Below, in pieces: positions 17,166 to 26,829 of a stretch of DNA of 64,000 bases (positions within the stretch are counted from its first letter, which is position 1; every line of letters starts with the position of its first letter). This DNA is from Hydrogenophaga sp. Lineage in GTDB: Bacteria; Pseudomonadota; Gammaproteobacteria; Burkholderiales; Burkholderiaceae_C. The stretch covers positions 1-64,000 of the forward strand of contig NZ_JAABRQ010000001.1 in NCBI RefSeq assembly GCF_011390835.1, read 5' to 3'. The notes below the pieces were generated by a model. That model saw nothing but the letters and a program-made list of their open reading frames with translations. It had not been told where the DNA came from and did not search any database. Position numbers and translations under genes: made by a program.

Positions 17166-18857
17166 ATGAGCATCATCGCAGCTGAATTCCTCGCCCTTCA
17201 GCGCCTTTACCACTGGGAAAAGACCGAGCCCAACCGGGTTGCCCTCACCCAGCCCATGGGTGGCGGTGTGGTGCAGGACCTGACCTGGGCCCAGGTGGCT
17301 GACCAGGTGCGGCGCATGGCGGCTCACCTCAAGGCGCAAGGCTGGGAGCCGGGCTCCAAGGTCGCCATCCTGTCCAAGAACTGCTCGTGGTGGATGATGA
17401 GCGATCTGGCGATCTGGATGGCCGGCTACGTGTCAGTGCCGCTGTATCCGACCTTGGCGCCCGAGACCATCCGCCAGATTCTGACCCACAGCGAATCCAA
17501 GGCCTGTTTCATTGGCAAGCTCGACGGCTGGGACCACATGAAGCCTGGCGTGCCCGCCGACCTGCCTTGCATGAGCTACCCGCTGTCGCCACCCGACGCC
17601 ATCCGCACCTATGAGGGTTGGGACACGATCTGTGCGCGCACCGAACCCCTCAAGGGCAACCCGGTCCGGGCCGAAGACGAGCTGGCCACGCTGATCTACA
17701 CCTCGGGCACGACCGGCATGCCCAAGGGCGTGATGCACACTTTCGGCAGCTTCGCCTGGGCCCTGGACAAAGGCATTCAACGCATTCCCATGACAGGCAA
17801 TGACCGCATGCTGTCGTACCTGCCACTGGCCCACGTGGTCGAGCGCATGCTGGTCGAACACGGCTGGCTTCGCACTGGCATGCACGTGTTCTTCGCCGAG
17901 TCGCTCGACACCTTCGCCGCCGACCTGCAGCGCTCACGCCCCACGATCTTCTTCTCGGTGCCGCGGCTGTGGGTCAAGTTCCAGCAAGGCATCCACCACA
18001 AGATGCCACCCGCCAAGCTCAACCGCTTGCTCGGCATTCCCCTGATTGGCGGCCTGGTGCGCAAGAAGGTCATGAAAGCCTTGGGCCTGGACCAGTGCAA
18101 GTTCGCTGCCGGTGGTGCCGCGCCGATGCCGGTGGCCTTGCTCGACTGGTACGACAAGCTCGGGCTGAAGATCAACGAGGGCTACGGCATGACCGAAAAC
18201 CTCGCGCTCTCGCACATCACCGAACCCGGCAAGAACCAGAAGGGCACGGTAGGCCCGGTCTACAACGGCGTGGAGCACCGCATCGATCCCGACACTGGCG
18301 AAGTTCAGATGCGCAGCCCCGCGATGATGATGGGCTACTACAAGGAGCCGGAAAAGACCAAAGAGGCTTTCACCGCCGACGGCTGGCTCAAGACCGGCGA
18401 CAAGGGCGCCATCGACGGCCAAGGCCTGCTGCGCATCACGGGTCGTGTGAAAGACCTGTTCAAGACCGGCAAGGGCAAGTACGTGGCCCCGGCGCCGATC
18501 GAGGACAAGTTGGTCATGCACGACTCGGTGGAAGCCTGCGTGGTGACCGGAGCCAACCTGGGCCAGCCGCTGGGCATCGTGATGCTCAATGCAGAGGCGG
18601 TGGCCACGGTGAGCGATGTCGGCGCTCGCAGTGAACTGGAAAGCTCGCTGACCGGTCACCTCAAGAGCATCAACGCCACGCTCGACCCGCACGAGCGCCT
18701 GCAGTGCGTGGTGGTGGTGACCACCGCCTGGACGGTGGACAACGACATCATCACGCCCACCTTCAAGGTCAAGCGCAACCGCATCGAAGACCTGTACGCC
18801 AAGAACTACGAGGCTTGGGAAGCCTCGGGCAAGAAGGTGGTCTGGCAGGACGGATGA
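17166..18857 (+). CDS. AMP-forming long-chain acyl-CoA ligase
   Basis: 563 residues of the adenylate-forming family. The P-loop is LIYTSGTTGMPKG near residue 180, the adenine-binding motif is NEGYGMTENLA near 340 and the hinge/A8 region is TGDKGAIDGQGLLRITGRVKD. It activates a fatty or other carboxylic acid with ATP and CoA. The N-terminus MSIIAAEFLALQRLYHWEK follows an AGGAGA site; the frame extends upstream without one. The TPTFKVKRNRIEDLYA end fits long-chain ligases (FadD15-like). The gene stands alone and ends before a strong bidirectional terminator. Confidence 0.88.
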   Translation: MSIIAAEFLALQRLYHWEKTEPNRVALTQPMGGGVVQDLTWAQVADQVRRMAAHLKAQGWEPGSKVAILSKNCSWWMMSDLAIWMAGYVSVPLYPTLAPETIRQILTHSESKACFIGKLDGWDHMKPGVPADLPCMSYPLSPPDAIRTYEGWDTICARTEPLKGNPVRAEDELATLIYTSGTTGMPKGVMHTFGSFAWALDKGIQRIPMTGNDRMLSYLPLAHVVERMLVEHGWLRTGMHVFFAESLDTFAADLQRSRPTIFFSVPRLWVKFQQGIHHKMPPAKLNRLLGIPLIGGLVRKKVMKALGLDQCKFAAGGAAPMPVALLDWYDKLGLKINEGYGMTENLALSHITEPGKNQKGTVGPVYNGVEHRIDPDTGEVQMRSPAMMMGYYKEPEKTKEAFTADGWLKTGDKGAIDGQGLLRITGRVKDLFKTGKGKYVAPAPIEDKLVMHDSVEACVVTGANLGQPLGIVMLNAEAVATVSDVGARSELESSLTGHLKSINATLDPHERLQCVVVVTTAWTVDNDIITPTFKVKRNRIEDLYAKNYEAWEASGKKVVWQDG

Positions 18858-18951
18858 TTCGAGCCGCGTAATGGCTTGTCCCTGACCCAGGCCCCTGAGT
18901 TCACCAAGAGCTCGGGGGAGGTGTTCCGAGGTGCCGCCAGCTGCTGGCGTC

Positions 18952-18994
18952 CACCCAACAAAAAGCCCGCATCAAGCGGGCTTTTTGTTGGGTG
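18952..18994. terminator. Bidirectional terminator between acyl-CoA ligase and H-NS gene
   Basis: CACCCAACAAAAAGCCCGC is followed by ATCAA and then its exact complement, a perfect 19-bp stem with an A-run on one side and a T-run on the other. It lies between convergent genes and can end transcription in both directions. Confidence 0.92.
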
Positions 18995-19031
18995 ATTTCA
19001 CCCGAAGGTCGAGCCGACCCACGTGACGGGT

Positions 19032-19337
19032 TTAGATGCGGAAGTCTTCGATGCTCTTGCCAGAAGCCAGCACGGTGCGCACCCATTCGGGTTTGCGGCC
19101 AGGGCCACCGGCCCAGAGCTCGCCATTGGGCCCCTTGTACTTGGGCGGCGCACTGGATTTGGATTTGCCCTTTTTGCCACCCGATGCGCTGCCGCCCAGA
19201 TCGGCGGTGGAGATGCCGAATTGCTTCATCTTGGCTTTGATGTCGGCGATCACGGACGCAAGTTCGTTCTTGCGTGCCTGTTCGGCCTGTGCCATCAGGG
19301 CCTGAGCCTGTGCCATGAGTTCGGAATAGCCTGCCAT
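19032..19337 (-). CDS. H-NS family nucleoid-associated protein
   Basis: 101 residues. The N-terminal half is a helical oligomerisation region (YSELMAQAQALMAQAEQARKN), followed by a Gly/Ser/Lys linker (GGSASGGKKGKSKSS) and the C-terminal DNA-binding motif PPKYKGPNGELWAGGPGRKPEWV. The GxGRxP AT-hook-like loop that H-NS uses in the minor groove is present as GGPGRKP. This is the small BpH3/MvaT-independent H-NS type common in Burkholderiales. It probably silences AT-rich DNA. It is a single-gene unit ending at the bidirectional terminator. Confidence 0.92.
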   Translation of the reverse strand: MAGYSELMAQAQALMAQAEQARKNELASVIADIKAKMKQFGISTADLGGSASGGKKGKSKSSAPPKYKGPNGELWAGGPGRKPEWVRTVLASGKSIEDFRI

Positions 19338-19373
19338 TGATTGTCCTTGTCTTGATTGAATATCAGTTGCTTA

Positions 19374-19403
19374 ATTATCTGCACCCCAACGATGCGGATG
19401 CAA
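19374..19403 (-). promoter_or_regulatory. Candidate sigma-70 promoter of the H-NS gene
   Basis: Read on the minus strand, TTGCAT (19403-19398) and GATAAT (19379-19374) are separated by 18 bases, about 36 bases upstream of the ATG. The local sequence is AT-rich compared with its surroundings. The -35 element nearly touches the rluC stop at 19406. Confidence 0.5.
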
Positions 19404-19405
19404 TT

Positions 19406-20422
19406 CTAATCCTGAATGACAGCATCCGTCCACGATTGCAGCTCCGGTGGCAATTCAGAATGTAACTCGATGGTTTGACCTGACACCGGGTGTGTGAATT
19501 GCAATCGCCATGCATGGAGAAACATGCGTTTGTGTCCCAGTCGCGCCAATTGGCGATTGAGTTCGAAGTCGCCGTATTTCTCGTCGCCGACAATCGGATG
19601 CCCGGCATGGGCTAAGTGCACCCGGATCTGGTGCGTGCGCCCGGTCTTGATAGTTACCTCCAGCAGGGTGAAGCGGGCCGGCGCGGCCTGATTTAGCCCC
19701 GGTGGCCGACCAATCGGCTGGCGCACGCGCACCAGACTCACTGCATGCATTCCATCGGCATCCTGCCGGTCGGTCACCCGCACCCGCCGTTCCCCGTCGG
19801 GCAGCAGGTATTTGTGCAAGGGCTGATCCAGCACCTTCAGCTTGGCTGGCCAATCACCGTTGACCAGCGCGAGGTAAGTCTTGCCGGTCTCACGGGCCCG
19901 GAATTGCTCCTGAAGCGCCTTGAGCGAGCTCTTTTTTTTGGCAACCAGGAGCAGGCCACTGGTTTCACGGTCCAGCCGGTGCACCAACTCCAGCAGACGC
20001 GCTTCAGGACGCGCCCGCCTCAATTGCTCGATCACGCCAAAGCTCACCCCACTGCCGCCATGCACCGCCACGCCAGCGGGCTTGTCGATAGCCAGCAAGA
20101 CTTCGTCTTCGTAAACCACAGGGAATTCGCGCGCGGGCGCTGGGTGGGCCAGCTTCTCCTCGGCCCGCTCGGACAATCGGATCGGCGGGATTCGCAGCAG
20201 GTCGCCCGCCTCGACCCGATCCTGCGCGGACACGCGGCCCTTGTTCCGCCGCACCTCGCCGGAGCGGATGATTCGGTAAATGTGCGTCTTGGGAACACCC
20301 TTGAGGTGGCGGATCAGAAAATTGTCCAGCCGCTGCCCGGCCGATTCGGCGTCAACCGTGAGGTGGCTGACCGCCGCGGGCGACGACACCGAGGGGGCTA
20401 CGGGGGTGGGGGCTGAGGGCAT
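19406..20422 (-). CDS. rluC: 23S rRNA pseudouridine synthase RluC-type
   Basis: 338 residues of the RluA/RluC family. An N-terminal S4 RNA-binding domain (QRLDNFLIRHLKGVPKTHIYR, about 28-90) precedes the synthase domain with the catalytic Asp in VHRLDRETSGLLL and the C-terminal KTGRTHQIRVHLAH motif. It isomerises specific uridines of 23S rRNA (955/2504/2580 in E. coli RluC). It is divergent from rne, an arrangement conserved from E. coli onward, which supports RluC over other paralogs. The first ~20 residues are a Pro/Ala/Ser-rich extension. Confidence 0.93.
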   Translation of the reverse strand: MPSAPTPVAPSVSSPAAVSHLTVDAESAGQRLDNFLIRHLKGVPKTHIYRIIRSGEVRRNKGRVSAQDRVEAGDLLRIPPIRLSERAEEKLAHPAPAREFPVVYEDEVLLAIDKPAGVAVHGGSGVSFGVIEQLRRARPEARLLELVHRLDRETSGLLLVAKKKSSLKALQEQFRARETGKTYLALVNGDWPAKLKVLDQPLHKYLLPDGERRVRVTDRQDADGMHAVSLVRVRQPIGRPPGLNQAAPARFTLLEVTIKTGRTHQIRVHLAHAGHPIVGDEKYGDFELNRQLARLGHKRMFLHAWRLQFTHPVSGQTIELHSELPPELQSWTDAVIQD

Positions 20423-21018
20423 GAAAATGAAGTCCCCGCGCTCGGCGCGGTCTGCTTATAATGCGACACACCTACCGCGCGCCGTAAGTGATTGATTTGC
20501 CTTGAGTTTAAGGCAGTCACTGCAGGCGGATCCTCTCACCATGAGGAAAAAGAGCCCGGCAGGTGCAGGTTGCCATTCGCAGCACCCGAGCCAGACGCCC
20601 GTCCCCTGATGTCTTCCCCATGGAATCCAGGCTGGGCCTCGAACCCGGTCGACGCTGTGAACGAACCCGCCCCAGTGATTGCGAACCCGAATACGGAATA
20701 CCCCCATCGAGCAGCTGCCCTCCGAAGCTGCTCGAGGACAACGAGAACTTTGTGAGACACCGGCCAGCGCCCTGCTGTTGACAGCCCGCTGCCCGCCCAG
20801 CTCCGCTCCACGTCCATGCGCCCACGCCCTGACCCGGCGGTTCGAGGCTGCCTCCTGCTTGAGGCCGCACCGTCGAACGACAACCGAGCTCTCGGGTCAA
20901 CGGCTCTCCGGCAATTCCTCCCTGCGTTCGCGTCTCCGGCTGGTTCACGGCAGGTTGGCGCTCCAGACCCGTCGGGGGTTGGGGCGTCCTTGTGTGTTTG
21001 AACAAAGGACAACGCATC
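20423..21018 (+). promoter_or_regulatory. rne promoter region and long leader
   Basis: These 596 bases between rluC and rne contain no gene that I can support on either strand. A perfect TATAAT lies at 20457-20462, close to rluC, without a good -35 at 17 bases. If it is the rne start, the mRNA leader is about 550 bases. In E. coli, rne has a 361-nt leader by which RNase E limits its own mRNA; a similar role here is inference. No stem with a T-run is apparent. Confidence 0.55.
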
Positions 21019-23985
21019 ATGAAACGCATGCTGATCAACGCCACGCAGGCTGAAGAACGCCGCCTGGCGATCGTGGACGGGCAAAAACTGCTCGACTACG
21101 AAATCGAGATTGAAGGGCGCGAACAGCGCAAGGGCAATATCTACAAGGCCGTGGTCACGCGCGTCGAGCCCTCGCTCGAAGCATGCTTCGTCGACTACGG
21201 CGAAGACCGCCACGGCTTCCTGCCCTTCAAAGAGATTTCGCGCAACTACTTCCAGGGCAACACCGCGCCTTCCCAGGCCCGCATCAACGATGTGATCAAG
21301 GAAGGCCAGGAGCTGCTGGTCCAGGTCGAGAAGGAAGAGCGCGGCAACAAAGGCGCTGCACTCACCACGTTTGTGAGCCTGGCGGGCCGCTACGTGGTGC
21401 TGATGCCCAACAACCCGCGCGGCGGTGGCGTGAGCCGCCGCATTGAGGGCGAAGACCGCCAGGAACTCAAGGCCGCGCTGGATCAGCTCGAATACCCCAA
21501 CGGCATGAGCATCATCGCGCGCACCGCTGGTATCGGCCGCGATGCCGCCGAACTGCAATGGGACCTGAACTACCTGCTCAAACTGTGGAACGCCATCGAT
21601 GGCGCGACCCAGGGCGGCAAAGGCGCGTATCTGATTTACCAGGAATCGAGCCTGGTGATTCGCGCCATCCGCGACTACTTCAACAGCGACATCGGTGAGA
21701 TCCTGATCGACACCGACGACATCTTTGAGCAGGCGCACCAGTTCATGGCGCATGTCATGCCAGAGCACGAACACCGCGTAAAGCGCTACCGCGATGACGC
21801 GCCGCTGTTCTCCCGCTTCCAGATCGAACACCAGATCGAAACCGCCTACAGCCGCACCGTGACGCTGCCCAGCGGCGGCGCCATCGTGATCGACCAGACC
21901 GAAGCCCTGGTGGCTGTGGACGTGAACTCGGCGCGCGCCATCAAAGGCGGCGACATCGAAGAGACCGCAACCCGCACCAACCTGGAGGCCGCCGACGAAG
22001 TGGCGCGCCAGGCGCGACTGCGCGACCTGGGTGGCCTGATCGTGATCGACTTCATCGACATGGATGAGTCGAAAAATCGCCGCGAGGTGGAAAACCGCCT
22101 GCGCGATGCGCTGCGCCAGGACCGTGCACGCGTGCAGTTCGGCGCCATCAGCAAATTTGGCCTGCTGGAGATGAGCCGTCAGCGCTTGAAGCCCATGCTC
22201 AGCGAAGGCGCGTCCATCCCCTGCCCGCGCTGCGGTGGCTCGGGCCACATCCGCGACACCGAGAGCTCGGCGCTGCAGATCCTGCGTATCATCCAGGAAG
22301 AGTCGCTGAAGGACAGCACGGCCGCCGTGCTGGTGCAGGTGCCGGTCGAAGTGGCCAGCTTCCTGCTCAACGAAAAACGCACGGAGATCACCAAGATCGA
22401 GCTCAAGCAGCGCATCAACGTGCTGATGGTGCCCAACAAGTCACTCGACACACCGAACTACAAGCTCGAGCGCCTCAAGCACGACGACCCGCGCCTGGAC
22501 AGCCTGGACGTGAGCTACAAGATGGCCGATGTGCCCGACGACGTGACCAGCTTCACCCGTCGCAGCCAGGAACGCACCAACAAGCAAGAGCCACTGATCA
22601 AAGGCGTGTTGCCCGACGGTCCGGCGCCGGTCGCGATGCCCAAGCCCGAGGCTCCGGTGGCCGCTGCGCCTGCGGCAGCCGCTGCACCGATGGCCCCGCG
22701 CCAGGCACCCGCGCCAGCTGAGAAGGGCTTCTTTGGATGGATCAAAGGCCTGCTGGGGGTGAGCGATGTCGCCGCGCCAGCACCCGTGGCGCAGCCAGCA
22801 GCAGCCAGCCCAAAGGCACCGGCCGAGGGCCGTGGTGGAGAGGCACGCCGCGATGGACGCGGCGGCCGCGGTGGTCGAGGTGGTTCGGAAGGTCGAAGCG
22901 AAGGCCGCGGCGGTCGACGCGGTGAGCCACGCGGTGAAGGCCGCGGCGGTGAGCGAGTAGAGGGTCGCGGGGAACCTCGTGGCGAGGGCCGCAACGGTGA
23001 GCGCCGCTCCGAAGGTCGCGCAGAGGGCCGTGTCGAGGGACGAGGTGAAGGTCGCGGGGACGGTCGGGGTGAGGGTCGGGGTGAGGGTCGCCAGGGCGGC
23101 CGACGCGACAACCGACGCGAAGCGCTTGCCACGGAAGGGCACAACGCCGGTGCTGCCCCTGCGGTGACCGACAACGCCAATGACAGCGGTGACAACCAGC
23201 GGCGCGAACGCCGCGGCCGCAACGACGGGCGCCGTCGCTCAGGTGGTGCCGAGGTGGCCGAGGGCCAGGCCCAGCCACAGCTGGACAGCACCCAGGCACA
23301 GCCCGCCGGCGATGACGCACAGACCAATCCAACGACGGACGCACCTGCCAGCGAAGAATCGGGCGAAGGCCGTGCGCCGCGCGAGCGCCGCGGCCGCGAC
23401 CGCGACCGTTACGGTCGCGATCGCCGCGAGCGCGCGCCACGCGACGAGGCCGCTCCGGCCGAGCAGGCCGCTGCGTTCGAGGACACCGCCCCCCAAGGTG
23501 AGGCCACGAGCGAACAGGCACCGGCCCGCAGCAGCTACTTCACGCTGCCAGTCGAGGCGTCGGCACCCGCACCTGTGTCTGCACCGGTGGCCAACGAGCC
23601 CGTGACCGCCGCCGAAACGCCGGTTGAACCACGACCAGTGGCGCTGCGTCCGGTCGCCCAGGCCCCCGTGGCACGCCCAGCCCCTGTCGCTGCCGCGCCT
23701 GTTGCCGCACCTGCGCCCCAGGGCTTGCCCAAGGTGCAAACGTTTGCTCTGCCGGTGGACGAGATGCAGCAGGTGGCGCAGGCCAGCGGCCTGGAATGGA
23801 TCAATTCCAACGCCGCCAAGGTGGCTGAGGTGCAAGCCGCGATTGCCGCCGAGCCGCGCGCCATCCACGTGCCACGCGAAATCCCGCCATCGGTGGTGGT
23901 CGACGAAGGCCCGTTGGTGCTGGTGGAGACGCGCAAGGACTTGCGCAACACCACGCTGCCGTTCGAGAACACTCAGAACAGCTGA
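21019..23985 (+). CDS. rne: Ribonuclease E
   Basis: 988 residues. The catalytic half (1 to about 520) starts [22 protein letters not shown] and contains the S1 domain ([23 protein letters not shown]), the DNase I-like metal site ([31 protein letters not shown]) and the Zn-link [13 protein letters not shown] near 402. The C-terminal half is disordered: Pro/Ala-rich, then a long Arg/Gly/Glu region at about 600-700, then Ala/Pro-rich, ending [17 protein letters not shown]. It initiates mRNA decay and processes rRNA and tRNA. The start at ATG 21019 is the conserved N-terminus. A terminator follows. Confidence 0.96.
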   Translation: MKRMLINATQAEERRLAIVDGQKLLDYEIEIEGREQRKGNIYKAVVTRVEPSLEACFVDYGEDRHGFLPFKEISRNYFQGNTAPSQARINDVIKEGQELLVQVEKEERGNKGAALTTFVSLAGRYVVLMPNNPRGGGVSRRIEGEDRQELKAALDQLEYPNGMSIIARTAGIGRDAAELQWDLNYLLKLWNAIDGATQGGKGAYLIYQESSLVIRAIRDYFNSDIGEILIDTDDIFEQAHQFMAHVMPEHEHRVKRYRDDAPLFSRFQIEHQIETAYSRTVTLPSGGAIVIDQTEALVAVDVNSARAIKGGDIEETATRTNLEAADEVARQARLRDLGGLIVIDFIDMDESKNRREVENRLRDALRQDRARVQFGAISKFGLLEMSRQRLKPMLSEGASIPCPRCGGSGHIRDTESSALQILRIIQEESLKDSTAAVLVQVPVEVASFLLNEKRTEITKIELKQRINVLMVPNKSLDTPNYKLERLKHDDPRLDSLDVSYKMADVPDDVTSFTRRSQERTNKQEPLIKGVLPDGPAPVAMPKPEAPVAAAPAAAAAPMAPRQAPAPAEKGFFGWIKGLLGVSDVAAPAPVAQPAAASPKAPAEGRGGEARRDGRGGRGGRGGSEGRSEGRGGRRGEPRGEGRGGERVEGRGEPRGEGRNGERRSEGRAEGRVEGRGEGRGDGRGEGRGEGRQGGRRDNRREALATEGHNAGAAPAVTDNANDSGDNQRRERRGRNDGRRRSGGAEVAEGQAQPQLDSTQAQPAGDDAQTNPTTDAPASEESGEGRAPRERRGRDRDRYGRDRRERAPRDEAAPAEQAAAFEDTAPQGEATSEQAPARSSYFTLPVEASAPAPVSAPVANEPVTAAETPVEPRPVALRPVAQAPVARPAPVAAAPVAAPAPQGLPKVQTFALPVDEMQQVAQASGLEWINSNAAKVAEVQAAIAAEPRAIHVPREIPPSVVVDEGPLVLVETRKDLRNTTLPFENTQNS
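22826..23120 (+). repeat. Arg-Gly repeat tract in the RNase E tail
   Basis: An imperfect tandem array of short units of the type GAGGGCCGCGGC / GAAGGTCGCGGC encodes repeated [18 protein letters not shown] and similar motifs for about 95 residues. It is low-complexity, in frame and without stops. Such RG-rich segments bind RNA and may support condensates of the degradosome; the copy number probably varies between strains. Confidence 0.8.
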
Positions 23986-24017
23986 GCGCGGATGCGGAGC
24001 CCTCGGGCTCCTGAATG

Positions 24018-24050
24018 AAAAAAGCCGGCATGCTCTGCCGGCTTTTTTCA
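24018..24050. terminator. Bidirectional terminator between rne and hemY
   Basis: GAAAAAAGCCGGCA, loop TGCTC, TGCCGGCTTTTTTC: a perfect 14-bp stem with an A-run and T-run, 32 bases after the rne stop. It can serve rne on the plus strand and the hem operon on the minus strand. Confidence 0.93.
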
Positions 24051-24170
24051 TGGATGGCGTGTCGGGAGCACAGCGACCACACCAGCCGGGCATTTCCCGG
24101 CAAAAGACCACGCGCGTGGCTGACCTGGCTCCCGACTCGCATCCCCAGGCTCGCCTTGCTGGCGAATGGG

Positions 24171-24191
24171 GATCGGCTGCATCAGCCGATC
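24171..24191. repeat. Palindrome over the hemY stop codon
   Basis: GATCGGCTG-CAT-CAGCCGATC is a perfect 9-3-9 inverted repeat that includes the hemY stop (24182-24184). Without a T-run it is not a terminator by itself. It may protect the 3' end of the hem operon mRNA upstream of the terminator at 24018-24050. Confidence 0.6.
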
Positions 24192-25492
24192 AAAGCCGCC
24201 TTCTTCCAGTTCGCCTGGGCTTCGACTTCGTCTCCCCGTTCTTCCGCCAGATGAGCCAGGCTGCACCAGGCTCTGCGCAGCAGATCGGGTTCGCTCAGGC
24301 TGTTCGAGGCCTGCCCCAGCAGCTGGGCCGCTTTGCCCCACAGCTGGCGCTGCATGCAGGCCTGACCCGCCAGGTACTGCAGGTAGGCGTTGGAGGGCTG
24401 TTCCCGCTGGCTTTGCTCCAGCTGAGCCAAGCCCGCTGCATCCAGCACCCCCAGCCCAGGCTCCAGCGCCACCACAAACTGCTTTTGTTGCCGAGCATCG
24501 AGCTGCTTGAATCCGGCCCAGATCGGTGCCAGCCACTGGCGCACCTGGCCAGCGGCCAAGGCGCGTTCGTCCTCGGTCACCGCAGGTCCGGACACCAGCT
24601 GATTGGCACGCTGACACGCGGCCAGCGCTACCTCGGGCATGTGGCGCTCGTCCGCATCCAGTCGACGCCAGATGGCGTCCAGCTGCGACAAATCATGGGC
24701 CTGGCGCAGGCTGTCGAGTGCCAGACCGCGCACGATGCTGGCCGAGGCCTGCGTTGAAAACGCCCCGTGCTTGGCCAGCAGGCGCGCGGTCTCCAGCGCT
24801 TCGGCGGTGGCGCCGCCCAGACGCGCGATGCGTAGCTTCAGGCGCAGGGCCTGGATACGACGAGCAGCGCCTTGCGGGAGTTCGGCCAGCCGGCTGCGGG
24901 CCGTCTCGGCGTCTTGATCATCCACCGCCCAGCGCACCGCCCGCAACAAGGCGCCTGCATGGGCTTCGGGTGCGCTCTTGGCGAGTTTGGGATGAAGCGC
25001 CGACAACAAATGATCGTCGCGCGTTTCGCGGTTTTGCAGTGAGTGCGCACTCTCGGCCACCAGCAGGTGTGACAGGAGCTGCAGCTGGTGGCGACGCGAC
25101 CACTGGGCCGACGGCAAGCCATTGAGGCTCTCCAGAGCAGAACGGCCAGCCGCCTGCGCTCTCACGAAACGCCCGGCGAGCTGGTGCGACAAGGCATCCA
25201 GCAGCGCGCCCACAGCCGCCCGTTCCACCTGCTGTGCGCGCCAGCGTTGCGCTTGCCGCGGCAATTCCCGCAGCAGGCTCAGGCCTTGCAAGGCCAGGTA
25301 CACCAGCACAAATGCCGCCACCACGCAGAAGGCGACGAAGTTGAGCGACAGATCAAACCGGTAAGGCGACCAGAACAGCGTCACCGTGGCCTGGTTGTTG
25401 CCGACCAGCAAAGCCAGCGCCACCGCCATTGCGGCCAAGGCCAGCAGCCAGAACACGCCCCGCATTGCGCCGGCCTGGCGGCGGCGATCCAT
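24182..25492 (-). CDS. hemY: HemY-like membrane protein with TPR region
   Basis: 436 residues. After a short basic start come two transmembrane helices (GVFWLLALAAMAVALALLVG and NFVAFCVVAAFVLVYLAL) with the conserved NNQATVTLFWSPY between them, then a long helical, TPR-like domain ending in QLEQSQREQPSNAYLQYLAGQ and ERGDEVEAQANWKKA. This is proteobacterial HemY, an inner-membrane partner of HemX; it is not the protoporphyrinogen oxidase also named HemY in Gram-positives. Its ATG touches the hemX stop. The role is believed to be scaffolding of heme synthesis. Confidence 0.9.
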   Translation of the reverse strand: MDRRRQAGAMRGVFWLLALAAMAVALALLVGNNQATVTLFWSPYRFDLSLNFVAFCVVAAFVLVYLALQGLSLLRELPRQAQRWRAQQVERAAVGALLDALSHQLAGRFVRAQAAGRSALESLNGLPSAQWSRRHQLQLLSHLLVAESAHSLQNRETRDDHLLSALHPKLAKSAPEAHAGALLRAVRWAVDDQDAETARSRLAELPQGAARRIQALRLKLRIARLGGATAEALETARLLAKHGAFSTQASASIVRGLALDSLRQAHDLSQLDAIWRRLDADERHMPEVALAACQRANQLVSGPAVTEDERALAAGQVRQWLAPIWAGFKQLDARQQKQFVVALEPGLGVLDAAGLAQLEQSQREQPSNAYLQYLAGQACMQRQLWGKAAQLLGQASNSLSEPDLLRRAWCSLAHLAEERGDEVEAQANWKKAALIG

Positions 25493-26829
25493 CAGCGGCC
25501 TCCCGCAGCCGTGGCCAAGGCTGCCAGGCTCTCGTCAGGTCGCGGCAGCTCCACGATCAGCAATTCTTCACGCAACTTGGCGAGCTGGGCCTGTGCTGCG
25601 GCTACCGTCGGCGCCTGGGTGTCGAAGTAGCGCGTGAGCGCTGCGTCGACCGCCGTCAGGTCAGCCTGAGCCGATGCAGCCTGCCGCGCCAGCAGGCCCA
25701 GACGCGCGTTGAGCAACTTGAGTTTGAGGTTTTCTCGCAGGAAAAACGCCTGTTCGGTGGCCAGCAGGGCGGCCTCGGGCTGGTCGATGCGGCTCACCCG
25801 CACCAAGTCGCGAGTGGCCCTGACCACATCGGTCCAGGCCTGATCCCACACGCGGCGCCAGTTCGCGAGCCAGCCCGTGGTGGTCGCGGGGGCCAGCTCG
25901 GCAGCGGGCACGGGATCGGTCAACGCGGTGGGAGACTCGCTCGCAGCTGGCGAGACTTCAGCGGCCAGCGTCGGCGTGCCCGCGGTTTCGGGCACGGCAT
26001 TGCTGGTAGCCGAGACGGTCACCGTCGCAGAGGCGGCGGTGGCCACGCTGGCTTGCAGACTTGGGCCCACCTGGTTCGCGACCGGCCAATCGTCCACCTG
26101 GCGGGCCAGTTCGTCCAGTCGCAGCACCACCGACGGCACATCGGCCACGGCGACGCCTTTGACCCGATCGATGTCGCGGGCGATGGCTCGCTGCACCGGG
26201 TTCAGGCGCGGCTGGGCAGAGCGCCCGATGCGCTGATCGGCCGCCTGCAGGGCCGACAGCAGGGGCGCCACGCTGCCGGTGAGCTGGGCCTGCTGCTGCG
26301 CCAGGCGCAGGGCAGACTCGATGTCTTGCACCAGGTTGTCGTCGCGCGAGCGCGACAAGGTGAGCATCAGCTCTTCCAGCTGGCTGCGCTGCAGGCTCAC
26401 TTCGGACAGCCGCACCTCGGCCACCGTCAGGCGGGCTTGCAGCTCTTTGGTCAAGGCCTCGGCCTGGACGCTGATCTGGCGCGCCTGATCGGCCAGCGAC
26501 ACGCTTTCCTGACTGCGACGGGCCAGCTCGCGCTGGGTGGCGTCCAACCTCTGCCACAGCAGCCCCCCCACCACCAGCGCCAGCGCAGCGATAACCAGCG
26601 CCAGGCCTGCCAGCACGCCAGGCCAGCGTGCACGCGCTCGGCGACCAGCCGGCTGTGAAGCGGACGGACCTCGTGCTGGTGCTGGTGCTGGTGCTGGTGC
26701 TGGTGCTGGTGCTGGTGCTGGTGCTGGTGCTGGTGCTGGTGCTGGCGTGCCCTGCGTCGGCGCGGCTGCTGACGGTACCTCAGACGGACCGTCCTGGGGA
26801 TGGGGAAGGGTGGGTTGGTTTTCACTCAT
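25492..26829 (-). CDS. hemX: HemX-like membrane protein with Ala-Pro repeat
   Basis: 445 residues. The cytoplasmic N-terminus contains an (Ala-Pro)n tract at about 27-50, followed by a basic segment, one transmembrane helix (VLAGLALVIAALALVVGGLLW) and a largely helical, coiled-coil periplasmic domain. It belongs to the HemX family, often annotated as uroporphyrinogen-III C-methyltransferase, but no methyltransferase motifs are visible, so that label is doubtful. It overlaps hemD at its start and hemY at its end, making hemD-hemX-hemY one coupled unit. Confidence 0.88.
   Translation of the reverse strand: MSENQPTLPHPQDGPSEVPSAAAPTQGTPAPAPAPAPAPAPAPAPAPAPAPARGPSASQPAGRRARARWPGVLAGLALVIAALALVVGGLLWQRLDATQRELARRSQESVSLADQARQISVQAEALTKELQARLTVAEVRLSEVSLQRSQLEELMLTLSRSRDDNLVQDIESALRLAQQQAQLTGSVAPLLSALQAADQRIGRSAQPRLNPVQRAIARDIDRVKGVAVADVPSVVLRLDELARQVDDWPVANQVGPSLQASVATAASATVTVSATSNAVPETAGTPTLAAEVSPAASESPTALTDPVPAAELAPATTTGWLANWRRVWDQAWTDVVRATRDLVRVSRIDQPEAALLATEQAFFLRENLKLKLLNARLGLLARQAASAQADLTAVDAALTRYFDTQAPTVAAAQAQLAKLREELLIVELPRPDESLAALATAAGGR
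26673..26746 (-). repeat. Hexanucleotide tandem repeat coding Ala-Pro in hemX
   Basis: About 12 perfect copies of a 6-base unit (GTGCTG on the plus strand) run without interruption. On the coding strand each unit gives Ala-Pro. Because the unit is a multiple of three, slippage would lengthen or shorten the linker without breaking the frame. Perfect identity of all units suggests recent expansion. Confidence 0.95.

Noticed and set aside
22826-23120. Minisatellite or CRISPR-like repeat
   Set aside because: The units are short, imperfect and in frame within rne, encoding an RG-rich tail.
26673-26746. CRISPR-like array
   Set aside because: The repeat unit is 6 bases with no spacers and lies inside hemX coding sequence.
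25492-26829. Uroporphyrinogen-III methyltransferase activity for HemX
   Set aside because: No SAM-binding methyltransferase motif is visible; the protein is a membrane-anchored coiled coil, so the common database label is not supported.
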